The notes: generated by a model from the letters alone, not told the origin. A DNA stretch of 64,000 nucleotides from Acidobacteriaceae bacterium (GCA_019240405.1 JAFAYL010000048.1:1-64000); one strand, 5' to 3'. Shown: positions 43,647-53,126, counted from the stretch's first letter. Program-made: numbers and translations.

Positions 43647-44459
43647 GTGGCTAATAGTAGGAAAGATTCCTTTCAAATTGTGACCCCGCGCAGAAACCGC
43701 GGCGTCATCCCAAGTCTGATTGCATTTCTCTTGGTTGGTTCATTCGCGCCTCTCGCCTGTGCTCAGGACAAACAGGTCATAACCATTGTCTCGGAACAAG
43801 GCTCGAAGCAGTACTTCACGAGCAAATCGGCCATGGCCATGCAATACACCGGCCCGGGATTGGGAGCCGTCGATGCTTGCGACTTGAACGCGGATGGACG
43901 GGTCGACGTAACTGACGTACAACTGGGCGTGAACCAGGGGCTGAAGATTGCAGCGTGTACCGATGCGGATTTGCATCTGAACAACACGTGTACGGTGCTG
44001 GACGTTCAGGTGATAGTGACCGATGTCGAAACGGGCACTTGCCTTGTTCCTGACTGCAAATCGCCGCTGACCTATCCCAACTCGGATCAATTCCCCTCAG
44101 TTGCCCCGGCTTGTCCTCCCTCGCTTCCGGCAAATCCCAACCCCGTCGGGTGGACGGGCCAGGACGACGGCCCGATTCATCCCTGCATGTATGTCCATGA
44201 CGGAGTACGATTCCAAGCCATCTTAGTCACTGGTGTGTCTGGCTCTGAGTCGCTCAACGCAGATCTCTACGAGGGGACCACTTGTGATCCCAACAAACTT
44301 GTCGATCAGGTTTTCGGCGGTGAGCAGGTGCCTTTCTGGGGAACCTCCTTGTATTGGCTCACTCACTTTTGGGATCAGCCTGGCACGTCAGCCGTCTGGA
44401 CCGTAGGCAATACCACGACTCCTTGCATCGATTACAGCAAGGCCCCCGACTGCGACTAG
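43647..44459 (+). CDS. Secreted protein with dockerin-like module
   Basis: About 270 residues with a signal peptide (GVIPSLIAFLLVGSFAPLACAQ). Near residues 75-125 it has a dockerin-like pair of EF-hand-type loops, the first canonical (DACDLNADGRVDVTDVQL) and the second degenerate (CTDADLHLNNTCTVLDVQ, followed by IVTDVETGTC). The C-terminal half is rich in cysteine, proline and aromatic residues (about 130-270) and not recognised. The start (GTG 43647) is uncertain; upstream TTG codons at 43602 and 43629 are also open. It is convergent with the cohesin-like gene; the two stops share the CTAG at 44456-44459. Confidence 0.72.
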   Translation: MANSRKDSFQIVTPRRNRGVIPSLIAFLLVGSFAPLACAQDKQVITIVSEQGSKQYFTSKSAMAMQYTGPGLGAVDACDLNADGRVDVTDVQLGVNQGLKIAACTDADLHLNNTCTVLDVQVIVTDVETGTCLVPDCKSPLTYPNSDQFPSVAPACPPSLPANPNPVGWTGQDDGPIHPCMYVHDGVRFQAILVTGVSGSESLNADLYEGTTCDPNKLVDQVFGGEQVPFWGTSLYWLTHFWDQPGTSAVWTVGNTTTPCIDYSKAPDCD

Positions 44460-46528
44460 CGAACCGTCAGCCAGACGTCTATCGATTGCGGACTCTTCAC
44501 GGCTCCGGGTGCGGTCACCGTTACCGAATCGAAATAGTTACCCGGAGCAAGTCCTTGAGCATCTACCCACATCATTAGCGTCGGTCTTGTCATCGACCCG
44601 TTGACGCCGCTCGTGGGTGTCAGATGAAGCCAGGTCGCGGTGTGTGTCGCGCTCCAATGAAGCACGCCGGCCCCGGAATTTGAGATTGAAATGCCCTCGC
44701 TTGGGGAATGCGTGTCCTGAGTCGCGACGAAAACCACGTTACTGGAGCTGAGTTCGAGTGATGGCGTCCCGGGTTCGGACCCCGAGATCACCAACTCCAC
44801 AGGAATGGTCTGCGGTGGCTCGGGCTTATAGCGACTGATTACCGTGATCGTGTCCAAATACGTGCCCGCCCGCATGCCTTGAGAGTTGACGGAGACCGTC
44901 GCCGCTGTAGGCCCGTTCCCGCCCATCGAGGGATTGAGCGTCAGCCAGTGCTCTCTGTTGCTCGCTTTCCAATTCGATGTGGCGCCGCCGGCATTTGAAA
45001 TCAGCAATGATTGCGCATTCGGATTCGGCCCACCTTCGGTGGCTGTGAAGACCAATGACGAAACGCTTGTGTCGAGCACCGCAGGTTCTACCGCGCTTCC
45101 GCCATTCGTGACCGTAATGGTGGTGTACGCGGCCGTTGAGCCGTTGATGTTTTCCGCCAATAACCGGTATTGCGTTGTCGTAGTCGGACTCACAGTTATG
45201 GATGATCCGGTCACTGCCCCAATGGAGGGTATCAGCGTCATGCTGGTTGCGCCCGTGACATCCCAGGACAAGGTACTCGAATCTCCTGAAGCAATGGTCG
45301 AAGGATTGGCTGTGAAACTGTAAATTATGGGAGGACCGCTGGAACCTGTTACGGTGACGCTCGCCGTGGCACTTACGGACCCGCTGCTGTTCGTGGCTGT
45401 GAGCGTGTAAGTCGTCGTAGCGGTTGGGCTCACAGAGACTGACGTACCGGTCACGGATCCTATGCCCGGGCTGATGCTGAGACTCGTCGCGCCCGTGACA
45501 CTCCAGGAAAGTGTGCTCGAATTCCCTGCTGTGATCGAGGAAGGGTTCGCGCTGAAACTGCTAATCGTAGGAAGAGCAGAGCTGCTCTTCACGGTCACGC
45601 TGGCATGAGCTGTAACAGACCCGCCGCTGTTCGTGGCCGTGAGCGTGTAAGTGGTCGTAGCGGTCGGGCTCACCGAGACCGATGTGCCGGTCACCTTTCC
45701 AATGCCCGGGCTGATGCTGAGGCTCGTCGCGCCCGTAACACTCCAGGAAAGCGTGCTCGAACTGCCCGCCGCAATCGATGAAGGGCTTGCGCTGAAACTG
45801 TGAATAGTTGGCGCGGGAGGCTTCACCGTTACCGTCACCTCAGCGGTTGAGGAGCCATTGCTGTTCGTTGCGGTGAGGGTGTACGTGGTTGTCGTTTGGG
45901 GGCTCACCGAAATGGACGTGCCGGTCACGGTTCCGACATTCGGGCTAATGCTGAGGCCGGTTGCGTTCGTCACCGCCCACGATAGAGTGCTGGAGCTGCC
46001 GGCAGTAATCGAACTCGGCGTGGCGACAAAACTACTGATTTCTGGAAGCGGCGAGTTAGTCCCCTGAACTTTAATCGAACCGTTAACAGGAACACCGCCA
46101 GCTACCGTTGCTCCGTCAGGCGAGCTAAACACAACACCGCTGATGGGGATGGAATAAGTGCCTGAAGCTGCTGAGCTGGGAATATTGATCTTAACGTCAG
46201 CCACAACACCCGTTGCAATGACCTGTTGATTTACACCGAAGACCATGAGCATGCCCGTCGATTTATTCGCGTTGACTGTTTTCCCGGCACCGGTAGCAGC
46301 TTGCCCCGTCGTAACCGAGGCTATGCTCCACCCCGAAGGCACACCGATAGAACACTGAAGAGCAGCCACTCCAATTGAGCTGGCCGTGAAGGTGATCGGG
46401 ATAGTTATCGAAGTCCCAGCAACTCCCGAAGCGCTCCCGGAGGCCAGAAAAGGCGAAGTCGCCGCAGCCGTCGGAGCCAGGGTTAAAAAACCAGTCATTA
46501 GGGCCGAAACCCACACGATATTTCTCAT
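44456..46528 (-). CDS. Secreted cohesin-like protein with four Ig-like and two BACON-like domains
   Basis: A 690-residue protein with signal peptide. Residues 26-155 form a cohesin-like domain: VAGTSITIPITF, a GVAALQCSIG segment, then AASGTYSIPISGVVFSSPDG and VNGSIKV, as in cohesins that bind dockerins. Four Ig-like repeats follow (163-236, 242-314, 321-393, 401-474), each with FxxxPSSIxAGxSSTLSW and TTTYTLTATN. Two BACON-like domains (484-581 and 590-690) contain WLTLNPSMG and WLHLTPTSG. Likely exported and surface located. GAGGATGAA precedes the ATG. It lies convergent with the dockerin-like gene. Ligand of the other domains unknown. Confidence 0.82.
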   Translation of the reverse strand: MRNIVWVSALMTGFLTLAPTAAATSPFLASGSASGVAGTSITIPITFTASSIGVAALQCSIGVPSGWSIASVTTGQAATGAGKTVNANKSTGMLMVFGVNQQVIATGVVADVKINIPSSAASGTYSIPISGVVFSSPDGATVAGGVPVNGSIKVQGTNSPLPEISSFVATPSSITAGSSSTLSWAVTNATGLSISPNVGTVTGTSISVSPQTTTTYTLTATNSNGSSTAEVTVTVKPPAPTIHSFSASPSSIAAGSSSTLSWSVTGATSLSISPGIGKVTGTSVSVSPTATTTYTLTATNSGGSVTAHASVTVKSSSALPTISSFSANPSSITAGNSSTLSWSVTGATSLSISPGIGSVTGTSVSVSPTATTTYTLTATNSSGSVSATASVTVTGSSGPPIIYSFTANPSTIASGDSSTLSWDVTGATSMTLIPSIGAVTGSSITVSPTTTTQYRLLAENINGSTAAYTTITVTNGGSAVEPAVLDTSVSSLVFTATEGGPNPNAQSLLISNAGGATSNWKASNREHWLTLNPSMGGNGPTAATVSVNSQGMRAGTYLDTITVISRYKPEPPQTIPVELVISGSEPGTPSLELSSSNVVFVATQDTHSPSEGISISNSGAGVLHWSATHTATWLHLTPTSGVNGSMTRPTLMMWVDAQGLAPGNYFDSVTVTAPGAVKSPQSIDVWLTVR
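45107..46045 (-). repeat. Four tandem Ig-like repeats of about 240 bases
   Basis: Within the cohesin-like gene, four tandem units of 79-80 codons. Repeats 2 and 3 (about 45572-45808 and 45333-45571) are very alike at the DNA level, including long shared runs around the segments encoding SLSISPGIG and TTTYTLTATNS, so they arose recently or are kept alike by recombination. Repeats 1 and 4 are more divergent. Confidence 0.85.
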
Positions 46529-46711
46529 TTCATCCTCGGGTTTCCGCCAAAGCGAGGCTCCAACCTCGTCCTGGATTGCCCATTTACTAGTTCTTGTTGT
46601 TTATATCAGAATTCGTCTCGATAAATCGAATTTAACAGGGAATACTTGTTAACGGAACAGCAAAATGGACAACCAGCCGACCGCGCAACTTCGAGCTATC
46701 ATGGTCGCGTC

Positions 46712-47890
46712 ATGGCGCAAATCGCGGAACTTTCGCCCGTTGCTCCCCTAACCGTGCTCCAGGAAGAAGAACAACTGTTCCAGGCCTCCGTCCGGCAGTT
46801 TGCAAAAGAGCGCCTCGCGCCGCATGTGCGCGCCATGGATGAAGAAGGGAAGTTTCGGCCTGACCTTTTGCGCGAGTTGTTCGATATGGGCCTGATGGGC
46901 ATCGATGTCGACGAGGAATACGGCGGCCAAGGTGGATCGTTCTTCCAATCCGTATTGGCAATTGAAGAGCTCGCCAAAGTAGATCCGTCGGCTTCCGTCA
47001 TCGTCGATGTTCAGAACACGCTCGTAACCAACGCCATCGAGCGCTGGGCGAATACCGATCAGAAGCGAAAGTATCTTGGGCAGCTTGCAACGAAAAGCGT
47101 TGGAGCATACGCGCTTTCGGAAGCGCAATCGGGCTCTGACGCGTTTGCCCTCACCACGCGAGCCGTCGAGGACGGCGGCAGCTACAGCATCTCTGGCCGA
47201 AAGCTCTGGATCACAAACGCCGCCGAAGCGGATGTGTTTCTCGTTTTCGCAACCATTGATCCCGCCGTCGGTTACCGCGGAATCACTTGCTTCTTTGTGG
47301 AGAGAGACATGCCCGGTTTCCAGGTGGGCAAAAAAGAAGACAAGCTCGGAATTCGGGCGTCATCCACATGCGAATTGATCTTCGACGACGTCCGTCTCGC
47401 GCGCGATCAGGTGATGGGCGAGCCCGGTAAAGGCTACAAGGTCGCCATCGAAACCCTCAACGAGGGCAGAATCGGCATCGCGGCGCAGATGCTCGGCTTA
47501 GCCGAAGGGGCCTTCGAGCACGCCCTAAAATACGCGAAAGAGCGAAAGCAGTTCGGAAAACCCATCGGCGAATTTCAAGGTGTCCAGTTCGAGCTGGCCG
47601 AGATGGCAACCCGCATTGAAGCCGGACGCCTGATGGTCTACAACGCCGCTCGGCTCTGTGATGCTGACCAGCCGTTCGTCACCCAAGCAGCCATGGCCAA
47701 GTATTTCTGCTCCTCCATCGCTGAAGAGATCGCCTCAAAAGCCATCGAGGTCCTGGGCGGCGTTGGTTTTACAAAGGATTACCCGGTCGAAAAACTCTAC
47801 CGGGACGCCAAAATCGGCCGCATCTACGAGGGAACCAGCAACATGCAGCGCGTCACCATTGCTAAAGCTTTGCTCGATTCCCGCAAATAG
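46712..47890 (+). CDS. Acyl-CoA dehydrogenase (short/branched-chain type)
   Basis: A 392-residue FAD enzyme that oxidises acyl-CoA at alpha-beta. N-domain helices (5-120), beta-domain with YALSEAQSGSDAFAL and WITNAAEADVF, and C-domain with RKQFGKPIGEFQGVQF and VLGGVGFTKDYPVEKLYRDAKIG. The catalytic glutamate lies in IYEGTSNMQ near residue 374. I chose the ATG of MAQIAEL as start, as in the family; the frame opens at 46646. A broken copy of the 5' region is at 43360-43475. It lies divergent from the cohesin-like gene. Confidence 0.93.
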   Translation: MAQIAELSPVAPLTVLQEEEQLFQASVRQFAKERLAPHVRAMDEEGKFRPDLLRELFDMGLMGIDVDEEYGGQGGSFFQSVLAIEELAKVDPSASVIVDVQNTLVTNAIERWANTDQKRKYLGQLATKSVGAYALSEAQSGSDAFALTTRAVEDGGSYSISGRKLWITNAAEADVFLVFATIDPAVGYRGITCFFVERDMPGFQVGKKEDKLGIRASSTCELIFDDVRLARDQVMGEPGKGYKVAIETLNEGRIGIAAQMLGLAEGAFEHALKYAKERKQFGKPIGEFQGVQFELAEMATRIEAGRLMVYNAARLCDADQPFVTQAAMAKYFCSSIAEEIASKAIEVLGGVGFTKDYPVEKLYRDAKIGRIYEGTSNMQRVTIAKALLDSRK

Positions 47891-47941
47891 CCGTAACTTA
47901 ATCGCTCCTCGCGCGCATCAGATAAGAGAATAGTATTAACG

Positions 47942-48757
47942 ATGTTTCTACGCGGTTGCGCGGCCATTCTCTTCCTTTTCACCTCGATCCCGCTACTCCG
48001 GGCGGCTGAAACCAAAGCGGACCCCACCCCCGAACAGATTCAGAGCATCATCAACCGCTTCGTCCAAAAGGAAACCGAGTTCGCGAAGGCACGCGACAAC
48101 TACGTCTATCGGCAGACCAACAAGCTAATTGAAGTCGATCCTCCCGGTGGAACTTACGAAATGGTCGAAGAAGTTACTTTCGATAACCGCAACCGCCGGA
48201 TCGAACATGTCACGCGAGCTCCCGTTACAACGCTGCAGAACATTTTGATGACGCCCGAAGATGAGCAGGACATGCGCAACGTCATGCCGTTCGTCATGAC
48301 TAATGACACCCGCGATCAGTACATCATCAATTATGTCGGTCGGGAACAGGTCGACGAAATTCCTTGCTATGTCTTTGCGGTACGCCCGAAGGAGCTTACC
48401 AAAGATCGCAAGCGCTACTTTGAAGGTCAGATCTGGGTCGATGATCGGGATCTGCAAATCGTGAAAACCTATGGCCGCTCCACAGGCTACTTGCGCAAGC
48501 ACGAAGATCAGCAGTTTCCGAAATTCGAGACTTACCGGGAGCAAATCGACGGTAAGTACTGGTTTCCGACCTACACGTATGCGGATGACACCTTGAACTT
48601 CCAAGAGGGTCCATCGCAGCGAATCAAAGTCATCATCAAATACGATCAGTACAAGAAATTCTCGACCGAAACTACGATTACGTATGGCGATGTCAGTTCT
48701 GACAATACACCGCCCTCGATAAATTCGTCGCCTGCTCCCCCAAATCCGCCGAAATAG
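47942..48757 (+). CDS. Secreted LolA/MucB-like outer-membrane lipoprotein-sorting-type protein
   Basis: A 271-residue protein with signal peptide (MFLRGCAAILFLFTSIPLLRA). The mature part (EQIQSIINRFVQKETEFAKARDNYVYRQ ... FDNRNRRIEHVTRAP ... DEIPCYVFAVRPKEL ... GQIWVDDRDLQIVKTYGRS ... YWFPTYTYADDTLNF) has the helix-then-half-barrel pattern of LolA/RseB-like lipoprotein-binding proteins. TAGTAT lies about 6 bases before the ATG, so the transcript may be leaderless. Function inferred from fold only. Confidence 0.75.
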   Translation: MFLRGCAAILFLFTSIPLLRAAETKADPTPEQIQSIINRFVQKETEFAKARDNYVYRQTNKLIEVDPPGGTYEMVEEVTFDNRNRRIEHVTRAPVTTLQNILMTPEDEQDMRNVMPFVMTNDTRDQYIINYVGREQVDEIPCYVFAVRPKELTKDRKRYFEGQIWVDDRDLQIVKTYGRSTGYLRKHEDQQFPKFETYREQIDGKYWFPTYTYADDTLNFQEGPSQRIKVIIKYDQYKKFSTETTITYGDVSSDNTPPSINSSPAPPNPPK

Positions 48758-48766
48758 CGCGGTCTC

Positions 48767-49309
48767 ATGAAAACGTTCTCGCGGCGCTTTCTTCTTAGCT
48801 TTTGCCTTGCCGTACTCTGCTTCGCGCAATCGAAGCCGCTGCACGTCCGAAATTTCGGAGAAATCAACGATCACCTCTTCCGCGGTGCTGTCCCTTCGAA
48901 CTTGGCTCTTCAGGAACTCGCCGGAATGCACGTTTCGCTGATCGTCGATCTGCGCGAGCCTGGCGAGGGCACGGATTTCGAAAAGAACGAAGTCGCAGCT
49001 CTTGGAATGAAGTACGTCAACTTTCCGATGCGGCCGTTCTCAGCGCCCAGCCAGGAACAGATGGCCAATCTCATATCATTCCTCCTGCATAACGACTCCG
49101 AGCGCATCTTCGTCCACTGCCGCCGCGGAAAAGACCGCACCGGTACAGTCGTCGCGTGTTATCGCATGCAGCACGACGGATGGGAAAAACAGCAGGCGCT
49201 GTCAGAAGCCAAAAAATATGGCATGAGCTTCACCGAGCGCGGCATGCAATCCTTCATCCTGCACTTCACTCCCGCCGCCTCTAGGACCGTGGCACAAGTC
49301 AATCGATAG
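48767..49309 (+). CDS. Secreted dual-specificity-type protein phosphatase
   Basis: A 180-residue protein with signal peptide (MKTFSRRFLLSFCLAVLCFAQS). The PTP loop C-x5-R is intact in VHCRRGKDRTGTVVA (H117, C118, R124), with a probable general-acid aspartate at 61 (IVDLREPGEGTD). Similar to bacterial DSP/Ptp-type enzymes of the Tyr_phosphatase 3 kind. It follows the LolA-like gene by nine bases and is probably in its operon. A secreted phosphatase could act on phosphoinositides or secreted phosphoproteins; substrate unknown. Confidence 0.85.
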   Translation: MKTFSRRFLLSFCLAVLCFAQSKPLHVRNFGEINDHLFRGAVPSNLALQELAGMHVSLIVDLREPGEGTDFEKNEVAALGMKYVNFPMRPFSAPSQEQMANLISFLLHNDSERIFVHCRRGKDRTGTVVACYRMQHDGWEKQQALSEAKKYGMSFTERGMQSFILHFTPAASRTVAQVNR

Positions 49310-49322
49310 TCTGGAAAGGCGA

Positions 49323-49355
49323 GTAAACGGCGAATCACGCCGTTTACGGTATAAT
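49323..49355. promoter_or_regulatory. Palindrome overlapping a putative promoter
   Basis: A perfect 10-base inverted repeat (49323-49332 with 49338-49347, GTAAACGGCG and its complement, five-base loop) is followed after two bases by TATAAT (49350-49355). It begins 14 bases past the phosphatase stop. No T-run follows, so an operator on a promoter for the radical SAM gene (49478) is as likely as a terminator. Confidence 0.5.
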
Positions 49356-49477
49356 CAGTTAACACAGAGAGCACGTGGGAGCGTCTGTTCCGTTCAACCT
49401 TAAGTCTTCTACATTCAACCATTTATTGCCGCTCTTTGCTTCTATTCATCCGTCCCGAAACACTGCCCTGTGGTTAA

Positions 49478-50527
49478 ATGAGGAAAATTCGCCCGATGCC
49501 GCTCTGGAACCTCCGAACTGAACGGCGCCGCCGCACGCTGAATCGGCGTTTGCGTGAGCTCAGACTGCTCGCAAATGGTGCGCTCGATACCGATCACCCG
49601 ATCATGGCGCACATCATCCCAATTCGCCGTTGCAATTTATCCTGCGCGTACTGCAACGAATACGACGATCATTCGAAGCCCGTGCCTCTGGAGACAATCC
49701 TGCACCGGCTCGAGCTGTTGGGCAGGCTCAGGACAGGCGTCATCACATTGAGTGGTGGCGAACCGCTGCTTCATCCAGAGCTGGACGAAATCATCTGCGG
49801 CATTCGCCGGAATCATGCGCTCGCCGGCTTGATAACTAACGGTTATCTGCTGACTGCCGAGCGCGTGCGCCGGCTCAACGATGCCGGATTGGATTACCTG
49901 CAGATCAGCATCGACAATGTCATGCCGGACGACGTCTCGAAAAAGAGTCTCAAGGTCCTGGATAAAAAGCTCGAAATTCTCGCCGAGCTCGCCACGTTTC
50001 ACGTCAACATCAATTCAGTTTTGGGCGGCGGCATTCGCAACCCGGAAGATGCGTTGGTCGTGGGAAAACGCGCCATGGAGCTTGGATTCACCTCCACCGT
50101 TGGAATCATTCACGACGGCGACGGCCAGCTTCGTCCGCTCGCCAAGGGTGAGCGCGAGGTCTTTCTCGAAATGAAAAAATTCGAGAAAAAGCATTTTTCG
50201 CGCATCAATTACTTTCAAGAAAAAATCGCCAATGGCGAACCGAGCGACTGGCGCTGCCGGGCCGGCTCTCGCTATCTCTACATTTGCGAAAACGGGCTGG
50301 TGCATTACTGCTCGCAGCAGCGCGGCTTCCCGGCGAAGCCGCTCGAGGACTACACTATCCAAGACATCCGCCGCGAATACGTAACGCAGAAATCCTGTGC
50401 TCCCTTCTGCACGATTTCCTGCGTTCATCAAATCTCGTACTTCGATTTCTTCCGCGGCGAACAAACACTCACCGTCGAGCCGGTGCCCGAAGAGCGCCTC
50501 GTTTCCATCCAGGCCGCGGGTCGTTAG
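49478..50527 (+). CDS. Radical SAM/SPASM-like enzyme
   Basis: A 349-residue radical SAM protein with the CxxxCxxC motif in RRCNLSCAYCNEY (C52, C56, C59), a TLSGGEPLLH GGE motif near 88-97 and a C-terminal SPASM-like cysteine set (WRCRAGSRYLYICENG ... YCSQQRG ... KSCAPFCTISCVHQ). SPASM proteins usually modify peptides or proteins or carry auxiliary Fe-S clusters. The ATG at 49496 is an alternative start. It is followed with no spacing by an HDAC-like gene. Confidence 0.9.
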   Translation: MRKIRPMPLWNLRTERRRRTLNRRLRELRLLANGALDTDHPIMAHIIPIRRCNLSCAYCNEYDDHSKPVPLETILHRLELLGRLRTGVITLSGGEPLLHPELDEIICGIRRNHALAGLITNGYLLTAERVRRLNDAGLDYLQISIDNVMPDDVSKKSLKVLDKKLEILAELATFHVNINSVLGGGIRNPEDALVVGKRAMELGFTSTVGIIHDGDGQLRPLAKGEREVFLEMKKFEKKHFSRINYFQEKIANGEPSDWRCRAGSRYLYICENGLVHYCSQQRGFPAKPLEDYTIQDIRREYVTQKSCAPFCTISCVHQISYFDFFRGEQTLTVEPVPEERLVSIQAAGR

Positions 50528-51454
50528 TTGATAGGCATCGCCGCCGATCCGGCGGTCATGAAACACGACCCGGGCCCCGGTCACCCGGAGCGTCCTCAGC
50601 GATACACAGCAGTCATGAACACGGCCATCATGCGCGATCTTCTGCGCCTGGATACTCATCCCCCGAATGATGACGAACTAGCTTTAGTTCACACGCGGCA
50701 ATATATCGAACTTGTGGTGCGCGAAGTCGCGCAAGGACGCCGCCAGCTCTCGACCGGCGACACCGACCTCAATGAACATTCTCTGGATGCGGCCCGCGTA
50801 GCAGCCGGTTGCGTGCTGTCGGCCGTCGATGCTGTCTTTTCCTGCACTGTGAAGAATGCGTTTTGCGCCGTTCGCCCGCCCGGACATCATGCGGGCGCGG
50901 CTCGTGGGATGGGCTTCTGCTTATTCAACAACCTTGCCATCGCCGCGAGATACGCCCAAAAGAAGCATGGCGCAGAGCGAGTTTTGATCGCCGATTGGGA
51001 CGTGCATCACGGAAACGGCACGCAGGACATTTTCTACGAGGATGGCTCGGTGCTCTTCTTCAGTACGCATCAATACCCGTGGTATCCAGGAACCGGCGCG
51101 ACCTCGGAAACAGGCGCAGGCGCCGGAGCAGGGAAGACGATCAACTGCCCGTTTCCCGCAGGCTCCGGACGCGAACAAATTTTCGGCGCCTTCGAAAGAC
51201 AGCTTTTACCCCGCGCCAAAGAATTCCGACCCGACCTGATCCTCATCTCCGCTGGTTTCGATTCCCGTCTCGGTGACCCACTCGGCCTCTTTCGTCTCAC
51301 CGACGACGACTTTCGCGATCTCACCCTGCTCATGACCAACCTCGCCGCCCAGCACTGCAACGGCCGTCTCATTTCCGTCCTCGAAGGCGGCTATAGTCTC
51401 GAAGGACTTGCTCTGGCGGTCGAAGCGCACGTGCGGGCGCTTGCCAAAAGTTAA
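50528..51454 (+). CDS. HDAC-family deacetylase (acetylpolyamine amidohydrolase-like)
   Basis: A 308-residue class II HDAC-like protein. The zinc-site residues are present: D158 and H160 in IADWDVHHGNG, D245 in SAGFDSRLGD, with the paired histidines in PPGHHAG (120-121) and tyrosine in LEGGYSLEGLA. Bacterial relatives remove acetyl groups from polyamines, acetoin-type compounds or proteins. The TTG start directly follows the TAG of the radical SAM gene, so expression is coupled to it. No UBP domain is fused here, although a separate UBP protein is at 31812. Confidence 0.92.
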   Translation: MIGIAADPAVMKHDPGPGHPERPQRYTAVMNTAIMRDLLRLDTHPPNDDELALVHTRQYIELVVREVAQGRRQLSTGDTDLNEHSLDAARVAAGCVLSAVDAVFSCTVKNAFCAVRPPGHHAGAARGMGFCLFNNLAIAARYAQKKHGAERVLIADWDVHHGNGTQDIFYEDGSVLFFSTHQYPWYPGTGATSETGAGAGAGKTINCPFPAGSGREQIFGAFERQLLPRAKEFRPDLILISAGFDSRLGDPLGLFRLTDDDFRDLTLLMTNLAAQHCNGRLISVLEGGYSLEGLALAVEAHVRALAKS

Positions 51455-51534
51455 GCTAAGAAGGACGCTCGTGACATCGTGTAAACCCCGGCCTACGACG
51501 TTAAGGCGCCCAGTATCGCGCAGGGCTTATGCTC

Positions 51535-53126
51535 TCAATTACAAGTGAAGCGTTGTAATCCGTTATGAGCAGTACATTCCGAATATGCGGCGTTGTTGCA
51601 ATCGGTGAGGCTGGTGGCCTTGCCTAAGCCCCAGCTGGAGCCATCAGCGCAGTATGCGGCGCAACTGCACGAAAACGGCGGCGGTGGAGACGGGGCCGAA
51701 ATCGTTATTTGACCCTCTTGGGTGCTTACGGTTGCCCCATTTGCGCCCACTATTCGGAGGGTTCCAGTCGCACCGTTGAGACTACTGACGCCCGCCGCAC
51801 TATTGCTGGCCGCTGTTGTTTGTACACTCCCATCAGGGAACACGACACCGTTCCCTGAGCCTTCGATCCTTACATTTCCAACTACATCCAGTTTGTAGTT
51901 CGGAGCAGTGGTTCCGATGCCCACGTTGCCGTTCGTGCTGCCAACCAGAATGACGTGTCCGTCGTAGCGAATGTAGAACGGTGATCCGATTCCCGCCCCG
52001 TTGGCGGAATATTGCTGGATTTCAAAAAAGTTGGTGGCAATATCATGCCCGATCTGGTAAGCGACGTAGGAAGGGTTGTAGATCGCTCCCGTGGAAACGT
52101 TTCTGTTGAATCCAATGAACGAGCCGGCCGAACTGAGGCTTAGGCTTCGCGAGATCTGCGCGTTGCCAGATACATCCAGTGTCGCAGTGGGTTTCATAGT
52201 ACCAACTCCGACGTTTCCTCCTTGCTGAATTGTTAGGCTTGCACTATCTCCCCAGTGATTCCAGCCGAAGACCGACGGCCCACCGGAGTTGTACTCGAAC
52301 CACTGAAGGCCGGCCTGCCCTCCCACGGCAGCTCTTCCCCAAGCAATGCTGTTATCATTGCCGCTAGCCAAAGCCGGCTGAAAGAATCGAAACGTCCCAT
52401 CAGAGCGCGTGGCCCCGGGTTGCTCGACATCCAAAATCGCGTTTGGGCCTGTTGTCCCAACCCCGACGTTCCCACCCGCCTGAAAAAGGAGGGAGTTCCC
52501 CAGATTCGTGCTGCTCGTCCATAGCGGAATGAAATTCGTCGTTCCGGTCCCGCCTACAGTTGCGGCAATTCTTCCGCCCGGCGTGCCCGTTCCAGCGCCC
52601 GTAGCTGAAGCTGAGGAACTCGACAACGCCTGCGCTCCAGCCGAAGCTGTCGTCGCGTTGCAGCGGACGAACGCCGAAGCTGGTAAACCACCGAGCGTCT
52701 CGGCATCGCCTACCTTCAATGCGTACGGCGCGCTTACAAGCAGCGTTCTAGCTCCTTCGGGCTCACTCTCAACTTGGATTCCAAGCCAATGTGCTTGAGC
52801 GGACTGAAAGAGATCCTTCGGCATGCCTTCGGTGTTGTCGAGCCGAGCAGAACTGTGTACGCCCCGCTCTCGCCTACGTTGACCTGTTGCGTCTCACGCC
52901 ACAGCGCGGTGTTATCGCTCTCGCGCTCGTAGAGAGAGAAGGTGATATCTACAGTTCCGGCCTCGGCCTTCCCGTCCGGCTCCCGGACCGTGCCGTTGTA
53001 CTGTACGAAGCGAGGGACAGACCCACTGGGTGTTTGCGCTGGAGTGGACGATTGCAAATTCTGGCCCGTGAGATATGTCGCATAAGGCAACGTGATCGCG
53101 AATAAGAGTGTCAAGTTGTTCTTCAT
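51535..53126 (-). pseudogene. Secreted tail-fibre-like repeat protein, split by a frameshift
   Basis: Two minus-strand ORFs form one protein. The first (53126 to about 52831) has signal peptide MKNNLTLLFAITLPYATYLTG and a beta domain (QYNGTVREPDGKAEAGTVDITFSLYE, LWRETQQV, YTVLLGSTTP). The second starts in a different frame and gives MPKDLFQSAQAHWLGIQVE, then long low-complexity and GNVGVGTT-x-P-x-LDV-type repeats and a cysteine-rich end (SCSCAAYCADGSSWG). Adding one base after CC at 52830/52831 makes GSTTPEGMPKDLFQ continuous. This family is common in Acidobacteriota. Pseudogene, assembly slip or phase-variable gene are all possible. Confidence 0.75.

Noticed and set aside
45107-46045. CRISPR-like regular repeats
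   Set aside because: The period of about 240 bases is coding and in frame, and encodes Ig-like domains.
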